The notes: a model not told the origin generated them from the letters alone. A stretch of 49,570 nt of DNA from Clostridia bacterium (GCA_017439545.1 JAFSIW010000078.1:1-49570); one strand, 5' to 3'; counted from the first letter of the stretch, positions 9,802 through 18,277 are shown. Made by a program: numbers and translations.

Positions 9802-10306
9802 CGTCAAATATTCCTTTCAAGGGGGTAATGAAAATTTCTTCCTTGTCCACGTCCACCATGTCCACGACCGAGGGGATGGCGGGAATCAGGTATTCCTTGC
9901 CCTCTTTTTTGATATGCCACACGTCGTTGGCGCCGGTTTGAGACACGTCGGAAATCTCGCCCAAAGCTTCCTTGGTGGCAGAGTCAAACACCTTGCAGCC
10001 AATGAGATCCACAATGAGATATTGCCCTTTGGCAAGTTTGAGTTTTTTGCGGTCTAAATACACGGTTTTATTCCGCAGAGCCTCGGCTTGTTCCACCGTG
10101 TCAATGCCTTTCACTTTCAAAATCACCATTTGCTTGTGAGCGCGGGCGTTGATGATTTGGATAGCATGGACGCCGTTTGCATCCAGATACAATTTTTTGT
10201 GTACCGTCAGATCTTCGGGAGAATCGCACCACGGTTGCACTCGCAGTTCCCCCCGCACGCCGTGGGTTCCTGTAATAAGACCCGTTTCAATATATTGTTG
10301 CTTCAT
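9791..10306 (-). CDS. rimM: 16S rRNA processing protein RimM
   Basis: Binds ribosomal protein S19 and assists maturation of the 30S head. 171 residues, normal length. It has an N-terminal RimM beta-barrel (YIETGLITGTHGVRGELRV) and a C-terminal PRC-barrel (LIVDLIGCKVFD..., KKEGKEYLIPAIPSVVDMVD). ATG 10306 follows AGGAA by seven bases; the AGGAA overlaps the stop codon of gpsA. Its 3' end overlaps trmD. In most Firmicutes rimM-trmD follow khpA directly; here gpsA and two dockerin genes separate them. Confidence 0.95.
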   Translation of the reverse strand: MKQQYIETGLITGTHGVRGELRVQPWCDSPEDLTVHKKLYLDANGVHAIQIINARAHKQMVILKVKGIDTVEQAEALRNKTVYLDRKKLKLAKGQYLIVDLIGCKVFDSATKEALGEISDVSQTGANDVWHIKKEGKEYLIPAIPSVVDMVDVDKEEIFITPLKGIFDDAD

Positions 10307-10316
10307 ACGCACGTTC

Positions 10317-11300
10317 CTATTCTTGCCGTTTTTTACGACCCATCAAATTTTCAACTGCCCTTTTCGGGGAGGCATTTTGATAGCACACCTGATAGCATTC
10401 TTCGGTAATGGGCAATTCCACACCCTGCTTTTGCGCCAACTCATAGGCAGACTCTACAGCAAAAAAGCCTTCAACCGTGCCCACCATTTCTACGGCGGTT
10501 TTGGGTGCAATGCCCTTGCCGATCAGTTCCCCTGCTCTGTGATTGCGGGAATAAATACTGCCGCAGGTTACGATCAGGTCACCGATGCCGGCAAGTCCCA
10601 AAAATGTTTCGGTTTTAGCGCCCAGAGATTCCCCTAAGCGAGCCATTTCGGCAATACCACGGGTCATCAATGCGGCTTTGCAGTTGTCACCCATATTCAG
10701 TCCGTCCGAAATTCCGGAAGCCAAGGCAATAACGTTTTTCAGCGCACCGCCCAGTTCTACCCCCACAATATCGGGGTTGACATACACCCGCAAGGAGGGC
10801 TGCATAAATACGTCCTGCACCCAGCGTGCGGCATCGATATCCGGTGAAGCGCTGACAATGGAGGTGGGCAAGCCACGGGCTACTTCTTCAGCGTGGGTAG
10901 GTCCCGAAAAAGCCACCACGGGGTGATGGGGTATTTCTTCTTCAAGGATCTGGCTCATACGGTATCCCGTACCCTTTTCGATCCCCTTGGCGGCATCGAT
11001 CAGCACACAACCGTCGGCAACCAACGGCTTGATTTTTTGGGCGGTGGAACGGATATGCACCGAAGGTACGGCAAAGATAATCCCCTCTGCCTTTGCTGAC
11101 AAGGCAAGGTCAGTGGTAAACCGAATCTCTTTGGGAAGAGGTACACCGGGCAACAGCTTAACGTGCTCCCGCTCCCGTTTTAATTCTTCAATTTCATGTT
11201 CAAAGCAAGACCAGACCGTAACCGTATGTCCGTTACGATGCGCCGCCAGCGCAAGGCCAAGTCCCCAGCCGCCGGCACCCAAAATCGTAATGTTTGCCAT
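10317..11300 (-). CDS. gpsA: glycerol-3-phosphate dehydrogenase [NAD(P)+]
   Basis: Reduces dihydroxyacetone phosphate to sn-glycerol 3-phosphate for phospholipid synthesis; cytosolic. 327 residues. The Rossmann motif ITILGAGGWGLGLA opens the protein; FSGPTHAEEVARG, the catalytic-Lys motif ELGGALKNVIALASGI and GLAGIGDLIVTC are all typical. ATG 11300 is fixed by GGGAGG a few bases upstream; an earlier in-frame ATG at 11321 would include the promoter -10 region. Transcribed with rimM and trmD from its own promoter. Confidence 0.96.
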   Translation of the reverse strand: MANITILGAGGWGLGLALAAHRNGHTVTVWSCFEHEIEELKREREHVKLLPGVPLPKEIRFTTDLALSAKAEGIIFAVPSVHIRSTAQKIKPLVADGCVLIDAAKGIEKGTGYRMSQILEEEIPHHPVVAFSGPTHAEEVARGLPTSIVSASPDIDAARWVQDVFMQPSLRVYVNPDIVGVELGGALKNVIALASGISDGLNMGDNCKAALMTRGIAEMARLGESLGAKTETFLGLAGIGDLIVTCGSIYSRNHRAGELIGKGIAPKTAVEMVGTVEGFFAVESAYELAQKQGVELPITEECYQVCYQNASPKRAVENLMGRKKRQE

Positions 11301-11331
11301 AGTAGCCTCCCAAATAAGCATTCTTGTTGGT

Positions 11332-11360
11332 ATTATACCAAAGACAAATCAAAAAAACAA
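11332..11360 (-). promoter_or_regulatory. promoter of gpsA-rimM-trmD
   Basis: TTGTTT (11360-11355), 17 bases, TATAAT (11337-11332) on the minus strand. The -35 lies in the T run of the preceding terminator, so the gpsA unit is separated from the dockerin genes upstream. Confidence 0.7.
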
Positions 11361-11388
11361 GAGGAACAAGGCAAAACCTTGTTCCTCT
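11351..11388 (-). terminator. terminator of the dockerin gene pair
   Basis: AGAGGAACAAGG (11360-11371) pairs perfectly with CCTTGTTCCTCT (11377-11388), then a T-rich run on the minus strand to 11351. Confidence 0.9.
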
Positions 11389-11393
11389 ATTCA

Positions 11394-13127
11394 CTATTCT
11401 TGTGTTGCAACCAACGCAAATTCCTGATGAACTACAGTTTCTGTAATAACGTCGTTTTCTACGGTGATGCGCTTGGTTTCTACCGAAAGGTTGGTTTTGT
11501 TAGCCACCAAGCCATCCACCCACACAAAGCACAGGTTATGCTGTTCTTCGTAATAGTTCACACTACTTTGATCTGAAAACAGTTCCATTTCCAAATACAA
11601 CGTATCGCCAAACAGAGAGTCCAATCCCACATTGATCGGGGTCAATCGGTGTCCCAAACAGTTCCAAGCCGAGGACATCACCACCAACGCTCTGCCGTCA
11701 GCAAAATCCGATTCAGAGACCATATTGTCATACCATTCCCCATTAGAAACGTAGGAATCTAAAATCTCATTATGCATCAACTGCAGGTATTCCTCGTAAG
11801 AATGGCAAATACCCGCCCTTTCAAAGGGTGCAAACGGAATAGCCGGATCGGCGAGTTTCAAGCTTGCATCCGCCTCCACCATTTCAAAACTCACGTTATT
11901 GATGGCGGTGGTTTTGATGGGACTGTAAAAGGGTTTAACATACTGACGGTCCGTTCCTACAGGCTGATCATTTTCATCAAAAAGCTTTACGGTAACCGAC
12001 AGCCAATGCTCTTCTTCGTAGTTCAAACCTTGCTCTTCCAGCCATTCGGTTTCCAGCCACAAAACGTACAACAAATGTTGTTCTACTTCACCACCGCCGT
12101 GCATTTCCAAGGTTACGTCAAGGGTCAACACACCATTGGCATCAATTTGGCAATTCCCAATTTGCGCCAAGCACCCCAAATTGCCGAAGGAAACGGCAAT
12201 CATCACGGGAACAAAACGCTTGTACGCCACGGGATGCAGATCATCATATTGCGTTTCGTCCATAGACAGCAACTGTTTTATATGGCGCTCGCTTCCCCGA
12301 CCCGATACCAAAAAGCCTTCAATTTCTGTGGGAGGAACATCGTGGTAATGCTCAAAGGATAGTTCCATACAATCAAGCTGACCGTGTTTTACGTTGGGCA
12401 GACGATAGGTTTCTTTGGTGGGAACGGAATCATCACGTTGATGACTTGCGGCAATGCTGAACAGCGCGGGGCTTTGCTTCAATTTGCCGATCTGCGCCCC
12501 GTACCAACGGGTATGCATCGTTTGGTTTGTTAACGGTGTACCGTACTGATGCTCCGATACCGATAGCACCAAGGTATTTCCTTCTCGATGTATCCAATCA
12601 AGAGTAACGTCTACCCGGTCTCTTTCGCAAAACGCAGAAAAAATCAGCAGGCTTTTTTGGGCAAAGAAAGATTCGTTATCGATCTCCTCCCCCGACAATA
12701 CGCCGTCTGTCACCAAGGCGGTGTACTGCTCATATGATTCGACCAACTCCACCTGTTCAAAGGTGCCTTTTCTAAGACTTGCCTGTTCTATGGAGTAAAA
12801 TTTTTCGATTACGGCGGTTTCGCCAAAGCGAGAGAATACGCGAATCTTCCCCACCACGTGCTGTAACACTTCCAATGCATCGACAGCATCGGGGACTCCC
12901 GTTTGGGCGGTAACACGGGCAAGATCCCGTTGGGATTCGTTTAAGACCACCTTGCCCACCACCGATTTTAGAATCAACAAAGCATCGTCGGCAGATACTT
13001 TACCGTCACCGTTCGGGTCACCGTACATAGGTGACGGCAGTTCCTGCGCCACAGCAGGACTCATTTGGGTTACCGTTGGCAGCAACAATAGCAAAACGCT
13101 TAACAAAAAGGCAACCATTCGTTTCAT
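11394..13127 (-). CDS. secreted protein with N-terminal dockerin
   Basis: 577 residues. After a signal peptide (MKRMVAFLLSVLLLLLPTV..., AVAQE end) comes a type I dockerin at the N-terminus (residues ~33-95): GDPNGDGKVSADDALLILKS and a degenerate second repeat GVPDAVDALEVLQHVVGK. The rest holds at least two copies of a fold with the pattern YEQY..L...ESFFAQKSLLIF...V.L..I...GNTLVLSV, reminiscent of PrcB-like domains, at about 115-230 and near the C-terminus (YEEYLQLMHNE...ALVVMSS). ATG 13127 follows AAGGAGTG. It stands 23 bases after its paralogue and shares an almost identical start with it. The role is unknown; the dockerin suggests a surface complex. Confidence 0.8.
   Translation of the reverse strand: MKRMVAFLLSVLLLLLPTVTQMSPAVAQELPSPMYGDPNGDGKVSADDALLILKSVVGKVVLNESQRDLARVTAQTGVPDAVDALEVLQHVVGKIRVFSRFGETAVIEKFYSIEQASLRKGTFEQVELVESYEQYTALVTDGVLSGEEIDNESFFAQKSLLIFSAFCERDRVDVTLDWIHREGNTLVLSVSEHQYGTPLTNQTMHTRWYGAQIGKLKQSPALFSIAASHQRDDSVPTKETYRLPNVKHGQLDCMELSFEHYHDVPPTEIEGFLVSGRGSERHIKQLLSMDETQYDDLHPVAYKRFVPVMIAVSFGNLGCLAQIGNCQIDANGVLTLDVTLEMHGGGEVEQHLLYVLWLETEWLEEQGLNYEEEHWLSVTVKLFDENDQPVGTDRQYVKPFYSPIKTTAINNVSFEMVEADASLKLADPAIPFAPFERAGICHSYEEYLQLMHNEILDSYVSNGEWYDNMVSESDFADGRALVVMSSAWNCLGHRLTPINVGLDSLFGDTLYLEMELFSDQSSVNYYEEQHNLCFVWVDGLVANKTNLSVETKRITVENDVITETVVHQEFALVATQE
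12976..13106 (-). repeat. duplicated signal peptide-dockerin DNA, copy 1
   Basis: This stretch and 13755-13886 are nearly identical. The 50-odd bases that encode the first dockerin loop match without a difference, while sequence on either side diverges quickly. It looks like a tandem gene duplication or recent gene conversion limited to the export and docking part. Confidence 0.85.
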
Positions 13128-13150
13128 ATTGATCACTCCTTGTTGCAGAA

Positions 13151-13906
13151 TCACTGTTCATAGAGATATATTTTCCAGCATTCGGGATTTTCTCTTCGAG
13201 AACCTAATCCTAAGTGAAACACATTCAAACGAATGGTATCATATTCAGACTGAAGCTTGTTGATCTCGGTGATAAAAAACAAATTGGGAGTCACATCGCC
13301 CGCCAAGCAAGAGGTCACGTCCACCATTTGCACCTGCAAGACTCGGTCAGCCACCCAAACAAACTCCACCTCGACGGGTGAATTCAGACGATAACGGTTG
13401 GCAGCTAAAACAAACAGGCTTTTATTCTCAAAATAGTCCTGCGCGTATTTGTCAAATTGGGAGGTCTCATTCCAAACTTCCAGCTCCTGCAAAGCCAGAT
13501 ATTGCTCATAAGTATCAATCACTTGTACCTGTTCATACGTATTAGAAACCTTTTTGGTATACTCCCATGCGTAAGTGGGTGTCGCAATCGTCACGTCCTC
13601 TTTCACGCGCAAAAAGGCAGTGCGCTTTCCCACCACGTATTGCAAAATATGCAGGGCATCATCGGCAGACGGGGCTTCTGCGGCGACAATCACCTGTGCA
13701 AGCTCAGCCTGTAAGTCGGTGAGCTGTGTTTTGCCTACCACGGAACGTAAAATCAGCAAAGCATCGTCGGCAGATACTTTACCGTCACCGTTCGGGTCAC
13801 CGTACATAGGTGACGGTAGTTCCTGCGCCACAGCAGGCCTCATTTGGGTTACCGTTGGCAGTAACAACAGCAAAATGCTTAACATAGAAGCTAAAACTTT
13901 TTTCAT
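13151..13906 (-). CDS. secreted protein with N-terminal dockerin
   Basis: 251 residues and first gene of the pair. The signal peptide MKKVLASMLSILLLLLPTV and the first dockerin loop are nearly identical to the next gene. The second repeat (APSADDALHILQYVVGK) has lost most calcium ligands. Residues ~115-230 contain one copy of the shared domain (TYEQYLALQ...DYFENKSLFVLAANRY...VEVEFVWVADRVLQVQMVDV). No catalytic motif is evident. A good Shine-Dalgarno (AAAGGAGAG) precedes the ATG. I see no convincing promoter in 13907-14040. The pair interrupts the usual khpA-rimM-trmD neighbourhood. Confidence 0.8.
   Translation of the reverse strand: MKKVLASMLSILLLLLPTVTQMRPAVAQELPSPMYGDPNGDGKVSADDALLILRSVVGKTQLTDLQAELAQVIVAAEAPSADDALHILQYVVGKRTAFLRVKEDVTIATPTYAWEYTKKVSNTYEQVQVIDTYEQYLALQELEVWNETSQFDKYAQDYFENKSLFVLAANRYRLNSPVEVEFVWVADRVLQVQMVDVTSCLAGDVTPNLFFITEINKLQSEYDTIRLNVFHLGLGSRRENPECWKIYLYEQ
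13755..13886 (-). repeat. duplicated signal peptide-dockerin DNA, copy 2
   Basis: Partner of the repeat at 12976-13106. The differences between copies are scattered single bases, mostly silent or conservative. Confidence 0.85.
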
Positions 13907-14040
13907 ATCTTTCTCTCCTTTGCTCTGTAAATATCTTTAAAATAATGGTAGAATAAATATGTTGCCGGGATTTCTCTTGCTCTTCTACTTATTAAACAAA
14001 GAAGATGGCGAATTGACTCACTAAAAAAACAATCCGTAAT

Positions 14041-14079
14041 AAAAAAACCAACCGACCCTGCTGTGGCAAGGTCGGTTGG
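14041..14079 (-). terminator. terminator of the ffh operon
   Basis: CCAACCGACC (14048-14057) with GGTCGGTTGG (14070-14079), then seven T on the minus strand. It closes ylxM-ffh-rpsP-khpA before the dockerin genes. Confidence 0.9.
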
Positions 14080-14135
14080 GTGACAGTGAGAGTCGTAGTA
14101 AGGGTATTCCTAATTGACTGCGGGGTCTGGAAAAA

Positions 14136-14369
14136 CTAGTCGATTTCCACAGCAACCTTCTGATCTTTGCGGCTTGCGGCGGCACGCATAACAGTGCGGA
14201 TTGCTTTTGCAATTCGACCCTGTTTGCCGATAACGCGACCCATGTCACCTTCTGCTACGTGCAGATGGTAAACAACAACGCCTTCTTCGTTGGCGTCGTC
14301 CACTGTTACGGTAACAGCGGCAGGATCTTCTACCAAACCTTGAGCCAGCGTGATAAGAAGTTCTTGCAT
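14136..14369 (-). CDS. khpA: KH-domain RNA-binding protein KhpA (YlqC)
   Basis: 77-residue single KH domain RNA-binding protein, in other Firmicutes a partner of KhpB/EloR and linked to RNA stability and cell elongation. The GxxG loop is GKQG in MGRVIGKQGRIAKAIR. ATG 14369 is set by GGGAGG upstream; 15 bases of in-frame extension lack support. It sits between rpsP and the terminator, its conserved position. Confidence 0.92.
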   Translation of the reverse strand: MQELLITLAQGLVEDPAAVTVTVDDANEEGVVVYHLHVAEGDMGRVIGKQGRIAKAIRTVMRAAASRKDQKVAVEID

Positions 14370-14390
14370 AATTATACCTCCCATTCAGAG

Positions 14391-14633
14391 TTAGATGATA
14401 CCATTATTCTTCAGCAAAGTTTTGACGGTTTCGGTGGGTTGAGCACCGTTAGCCAACCATTGCTTTGCTTTTTCGCTGTCAATTTTAACCACAGGGGTCT
14501 TTTCCAGCGGATTGTAATAGCCGATCTCCTCGATGAAACGGCCATCACGAGGGCTTCTGCCGTCTGCCACAACAATGCGGTAGAAAGGAGCCTTTTTGGC
14601 ACCCATGCGACGCAATCTCATTTTTACTGCCAT
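14391..14633 (-). CDS. rpsP: 30S ribosomal protein S16
   Basis: 80-residue S16, a 30S assembly protein. [20 protein letters not shown] and the [20 protein letters not shown] motif are diagnostic. ATG 14633 follows AGGAGGTG; an upstream in-frame start has no such site. Second-last gene of the ffh operon. Confidence 0.97.
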   Translation of the reverse strand: MAVKMRLRRMGAKKAPFYRIVVADGRSPRDGRFIEEIGYYNPLEKTPVVKIDSEKAKQWLANGAQPTETVKTLLKNNGII

Positions 14634-14690
14634 GTTTTTCACCTCCTGTGAAAGTAGAACAAAATATCTATTCAACATTTTGGTTGAACA

Positions 14691-16058
14691 CTAAAGTTTG
14701 AAACCGGGAGGAAGCATTCCTTCCAGACTGCCCATATTCATGGCTCGGTTGTACCGCTTGCCTTTTTTATTGGGCTTACGCATTTGCTTGAACATTTGCT
14801 TCATTTGCTCATATTGCTTGAGCAGACGGTTAACATCTTCCACCCGCATACCGCTGCCGGCGGCAATCCGCCGTTTGCGGGAGGGGTTGATCAGATCGGG
14901 CTTTGCCCGTTCGGCGGGGGTCATAGAAAGAATAATGGCTTCAATGCGGTAAATCTGACGGTCGTCGATCTCCACATCTTTCAGTTGCCGCTCCATACCG
15001 GGGATCATTCCCAGCATTTTTTTCATAGAGCCCATTTTTTTGATCTGCCCGAACTGATCCAACAGATCGTTCATATCAAATTTATTCTCTTGCAGACGTT
15101 TGGCCATTTCTTCGGCTTTTTTCTCATCCAACTGACTTTCAGCCTGCTCGATCAAGGTAAGGATATCCCCCATTCCCAAAATACGGGAAGCCATACGGTC
15201 GGGGTGGAACACCTCTAAATCGTCTAACTTTTCGCCCATACCGGCGAACTTGACCGGCTTACCGGTGACCGCACGCACCGAAAGGGCCGCGCCGCCACGG
15301 GTATCACCGTCTAACTTGGTCAAAATGACACCGTCAATACCCAAGGTTTCGTCAAAGGATTTGGCTACGGTGACCGCATCCTGACCGGTCATGGAGTCTA
15401 CCACCAACAGAATTTCGTTGGGGGTAACCGCCTGCTTCATGCGGCGGAGTTCATCCATCAGTTGTTCGTCCACGTGCAAACGACCGGCGGTGTCCAAAAT
15501 CACGAAATCGTTGCCGTGATCTTTGGCGTGGGCGTACGCTTCTTTGGCGGTTTTAACAGGGTCTTGGGTCCCCTTTTCAAACACGGGAGTCTCTGCCTTG
15601 GCACCCACCACTTTTAACTGGTCGATTGCGGCAGGACGGTAAACGTCACACCCGACAAGCAAGGGGCGATGCCCTTTGGAGCGGAGCATTTTGGCAAGTT
15701 TGGCCGAATGGGTGGTTTTACCCGAGCCTTGCAGACCGCACATCATAATGACGGTAGGGCCTTTTGCGGCAGTATTGATGCGGGCTTCTCCCCCGCCCAT
15801 CAGGTTGGTCAGTTCTTCGTTAACGATCTTAATGACCATTTGCGCGGGTGTCAAACTTTCGGTAATGTTCTCGCCGATGGCACGGGCGGTAACCGATGCG
15901 GTAAAATCTTTTGCGACTTTATAGTTCACGTCGGCATCCAGCAAAGCCAGACGCACTTCACGCATGGCTTCTTTTACGTCACTTTCAGTCAGACGACCGC
16001 GGTTTTTCATATTCTTAAAGGCTTTCGCCAATTTGTCGGTCAAGCCTTCAAATGCCAT
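14691..16058 (-). CDS. ffh: signal recognition particle protein Ffh
   Basis: SRP54-type GTPase that binds signal sequences and 4.5S/SRP RNA and targets nascent membrane proteins to FtsY. 455 residues, standard. It has an N-domain helical bundle, then the G domain with GLQGSGKTTHSAKLAKML (P-loop), DTAGRLHVDE (G3) and TKLDGDTRGGAALS (G4). The methionine-rich M domain (about 300-455: MGSMKKMLGMIPGMERQL, GSGMRVEDVNRLLKQYEQMKQM) follows. It lies 31 bases after ylxM and 57 bases before rpsP, in one operon. Confidence 0.97.
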   Translation of the reverse strand: MAFEGLTDKLAKAFKNMKNRGRLTESDVKEAMREVRLALLDADVNYKVAKDFTASVTARAIGENITESLTPAQMVIKIVNEELTNLMGGGEARINTAAKGPTVIMMCGLQGSGKTTHSAKLAKMLRSKGHRPLLVGCDVYRPAAIDQLKVVGAKAETPVFEKGTQDPVKTAKEAYAHAKDHGNDFVILDTAGRLHVDEQLMDELRRMKQAVTPNEILLVVDSMTGQDAVTVAKSFDETLGIDGVILTKLDGDTRGGAALSVRAVTGKPVKFAGMGEKLDDLEVFHPDRMASRILGMGDILTLIEQAESQLDEKKAEEMAKRLQENKFDMNDLLDQFGQIKKMGSMKKMLGMIPGMERQLKDVEIDDRQIYRIEAIILSMTPAERAKPDLINPSRKRRIAAGSGMRVEDVNRLLKQYEQMKQMFKQMRKPNKKGKRYNRAMNMGSLEGMLPPGFKL

Positions 16059-16089
16059 GCTGTGTCACTCCTTGATCGGGTAAATGAGG

Positions 16090-16431
16090 TTAAGAATCTT
16101 CTTGAATCTGTCGGGCAAGATAGGCAATCTGCACGCCGGCGGCATTGCCCTGCTTGGCAATCAGTTGCGCCAGCGTTTCGATCTGCTCGGCTCTGCGACG
16201 GTTACGCAGCACCGTTTGAGACAGTTTTAATTTCTTTTCGGTCTCTTGCAGCTTATGCTCTGCCGAGCGGATATTTTGCAACACACCTTGACGGGTGATG
16301 CCGTAAGCCTCAGACAGTTCAGACAAACTGAGATCATCGGCATAATAGCCTTCAAAGATCTCGCGCTGACGGGGACTGAGCAGTTCCCCGTACAGGTCAT
16401 ATAAAAAGGTAAGCGACATATCTTTTGCCAT
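16090..16431 (-). CDS. ylxM: YlxM family SRP-associated helix-turn-helix protein
   Basis: 113 residues. The helix-turn-helix resembles the sigma-70 region 4 fold (LSPRQREIFEGYYADDLSLSELSEAYGITRQGVLQNI), the mark of the YlxM/p13 family. These small proteins accompany ffh and are reported to modulate SRP GTPase activity. ATG 16431 is supported by GGGAGG. First gene of the operon, behind a strong promoter. Confidence 0.92.
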   Translation of the reverse strand: MAKDMSLTFLYDLYGELLSPRQREIFEGYYADDLSLSELSEAYGITRQGVLQNIRSAEHKLQETEKKLKLSQTVLRNRRRAEQIETLAQLIAKQGNAAGVQIAYLARQIQEDS

Positions 16432-16510
16432 AACCAAACCTCCCGAAGAAAACGATGCCCAGGTGTAAACCTGTTTTGGTTTGTAAAGCAGATTCACTTA
16501 ACACCTGATC

Positions 16511-16538
16511 ATTATAGCAGATAAAACGCATTTGTCAA
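16511..16538 (-). promoter_or_regulatory. promoter of ylxM-ffh-rpsP-khpA
   Basis: Perfect TTGACA (16538-16533), 16-base spacer, perfect TATAAT (16516-16511) on the minus strand. Confidence 0.85.
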
Positions 16539-16591
16539 GCGTTTTTTATAACTTTCTCAAATACAGAATTTAAATATCAACTCCACTTGTA

Positions 16592-16620
16592 TTGCTATTT
16601 ATAACTAAATATGATATAAT
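16592..16620 (+). promoter_or_regulatory. promoter of the 88-aa/zinc-ribbon pair
   Basis: TTGCTA (16592-16597), 17 bases, TATAAT (16615-16620), about 38 bases before the first start codon. Confidence 0.65.
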
Positions 16621-16657
16621 TTCTATCAACAAACTAGATTTTAGGAGCGTGTAATAA

Positions 16658-16924
16658 ATGTACAACCCACGTAACTATGCAATACGCATTGAAAAAATAT
16701 TAGGTACTCCCGAACACTTAACAGGAGAAATTGAAAAAGACCCTCTTACATTTTTGGAAAGCTTTCTTGACAAAGTATATGATACCAATGATACAAAAAC
16801 AAAATCAATTGATCTGTTTGACGAGAAATATGCAAAGTACAAGAACATACCTTTATGCAACTGGGTCGAGGAAGATGCAAAACAAATGACTGATGATTTG
16901 AAAATTATTTATTTAAAACAATAA
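16658..16924 (+). CDS. hypothetical 88-residue protein
   Basis: Small soluble charged protein with no signal peptide or membrane segment; not recognised. Acidic and aromatic residues are common ([32 protein letters not shown]). AGGAG stands 11 bases before the ATG and a promoter precedes it, so it is likely expressed. Only 14 bases separate it from the zinc-ribbon gene. Both are AT-rich compared with the ffh operon, as for recently acquired genes. Confidence 0.65.
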   Translation: MYNPRNYAIRIEKILGTPEHLTGEIEKDPLTFLESFLDKVYDTNDTKTKSIDLFDEKYAKYKNIPLCNWVEEDAKQMTDDLKIIYLKQ

Positions 16925-16938
16925 AAGGAGGAGAGAAC

Positions 16939-17457
16939 ATGGCACTTATTAAATGCCCCGAATGCGGAAAAGAGGTATCCGACAAGGCATCTGCTTGTAT
17001 ACATTGTGGCTTCCCACTAGCCACAACTACCCCAAGTGCACCCCAGCCGCAAAAAACTACAATCGTAACGCCTCAAATTAACGTTAAAGCACCAATGAAA
17101 ATGTTTTCTAAAAACGATTCGACCGTTAGTATAGAATGTTGCAACTGTAGTAAAGTTTATTCGTTTGATAAAAAATACTTTTCGCAAATAGATAAGAATT
17201 TCTGCTTGCCTAATACCACAATTATTTGCCCAAACTGTAACAACGGCATAACCGCAAACACAAAAATTGAAGCAAAAGCAAACAATCGCCCAATTTCAAA
17301 AGGACCTAAATGTCCTAAATGCGGTTCTACTTCTATTTCAACAGTAAATAGAGGTTATTCTATAGTGTGGGGCTTATTAGGGAGTGGTACTCCTATGAAT
17401 GTTTGTCAATCTTGTGGACACAAATGGGACCCCAAAAAGTCTTCATTTTGGGGTTAA
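16939..17457 (+). CDS. zinc-ribbon protein
   Basis: 172 residues with three Cys4 clusters: [20 protein letters not shown] at the N-terminus, CCNCSKVY...CPNCNN in the middle (about 71-112) and [10 protein letters not shown]...CQSCGHKW at the C-terminus. No transmembrane segment. The N-terminal ribbon is the common zinc_ribbon_2 type found on many otherwise unrelated Firmicutes proteins, so nothing specific about function follows. AAAGGAGGAGAG precedes the ATG. Second gene of an AT-rich pair; possibly acquired. Confidence 0.8.
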   Translation: MALIKCPECGKEVSDKASACIHCGFPLATTTPSAPQPQKTTIVTPQINVKAPMKMFSKNDSTVSIECCNCSKVYSFDKKYFSQIDKNFCLPNTTIICPNCNNGITANTKIEAKANNRPISKGPKCPKCGSTSISTVNRGYSIVWGLLGSGTPMNVCQSCGHKWDPKKSSFWG

Positions 17458-17489
17458 GATAGTCAAATCAATCCAATTTAATGAACAAA

Positions 17490-17519
17490 GAACCCGTCTT
17501 TTACAATGAAAACGGGTTC
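17490..17519 (+). terminator. hairpin after the zinc-ribbon gene
   Basis: GAACCCG (17490-17496) and TTTT pair with AAAA and CGGGTTC. The U run after it is poor, so it is only a probable terminator. The remaining bases up to 17698 hold a small ACGATTT/AAATCGT hairpin and nothing else clear. Confidence 0.5.
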
Positions 17520-17698
17520 ACTTCAGTTATATTTAGGGCTTTTTTGGTTAATTTTCAAAAGTAGTACGATTTACATAGTCCCTTGCAAATCGTGATATAG
17601 CGTGGCATAGATAGGTGCTTTTTGGCTATGTTCAAATACTACCGTCATAAAACAGTATAATAAACAAACAAATTCCATTGGTAACCGGAGGTATTGTT

Positions 17699-18223
17699 AT
17701 GAATCCTGTTTTAGAAACCCTGTTGACCCGTCGAAGCATCCGCAGCTTCACCTCTCAGCCCGTTTCCAAGGAAGATTTACAAACGATCGTCAACGCCGCC
17801 ATTTACGCCCCAAGCGGTATGAATCGCCAAACCTGGCAATTTACGGTAGTGGATGATGCAGATACCATCGCCCACTTGGCTAAGGTGGTGGGAGCTGCCG
17901 ATGGTCGAGGACCGGACTACGATTTTTACAAACCCACTGCCATTATTATTGCCACCAATCATAAGGACAGTCGTCACGGTTGCCCTGATTGTTCTTGTGC
18001 TTTGCAAAACATCTTTTTGGCGGCCCACAGTCTGGGTATCGGTTCGGTATGGATCAATCAACTGAATGCCACCTGCCATATGCCTGCCGTGCGGGCAGAG
18101 CTGACCCGACTGGGCGTGCCTACCGAGCACGTGGTATACTGAATGGCGGCTTTGGGATATGCCGCTACCCCTGTGAAAGAGCCGAACAAAAACACCGCCG
18201 CAATCCATTTTTATCAACCATAA
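17699..18223 (+). pseudogene. nitroreductase family protein with in-frame TGA
   Basis: FMN-dependent nitroreductase family. MNPVLETLLTRRSIRSF, the NAAIYAPSGMNRQTWQF flavin-binding segment and the ALQNIFLAAHSLGIGSVWINQL region are typical. After HVVY the frame meets TGA (18140-18142) and then continues in the same frame with MAALGYAATPVKEPNKNT to TAA at 18221-18223. That continuation is the usual C-terminal motif (...G.AALGYAA...PK). One base change (GGA to TGA) explains it. The 147-residue product would lack a conserved part of the fold. CCGGAGG before ATG 17699 is intact. It is a recent nonsense mutation, a sequencing error, or read-through. Confidence 0.8.
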
Positions 18224-18239
18224 TCAAACAAACAAGTAA

Positions 18240-18270
18240 GGCAGAGTTTCGTTAGAAACTCTGCCTTTTC
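18240..18270 (+). terminator. terminator after the nitroreductase gene
   Basis: GGCAGAGTTTC (18240-18250) pairs perfectly with GAAACTCTGCC (18255-18265), then TTTT. Confidence 0.85.
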
Positions 18271-18277
18271 ATTTTAA

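Noticed and set aside
17699-18223. TGA recoded as glycine or read through
   Set aside because: TGA ends other genes here normally (rimM, cotJB), so a recoded genome is unlikely and one base change explains the stop.
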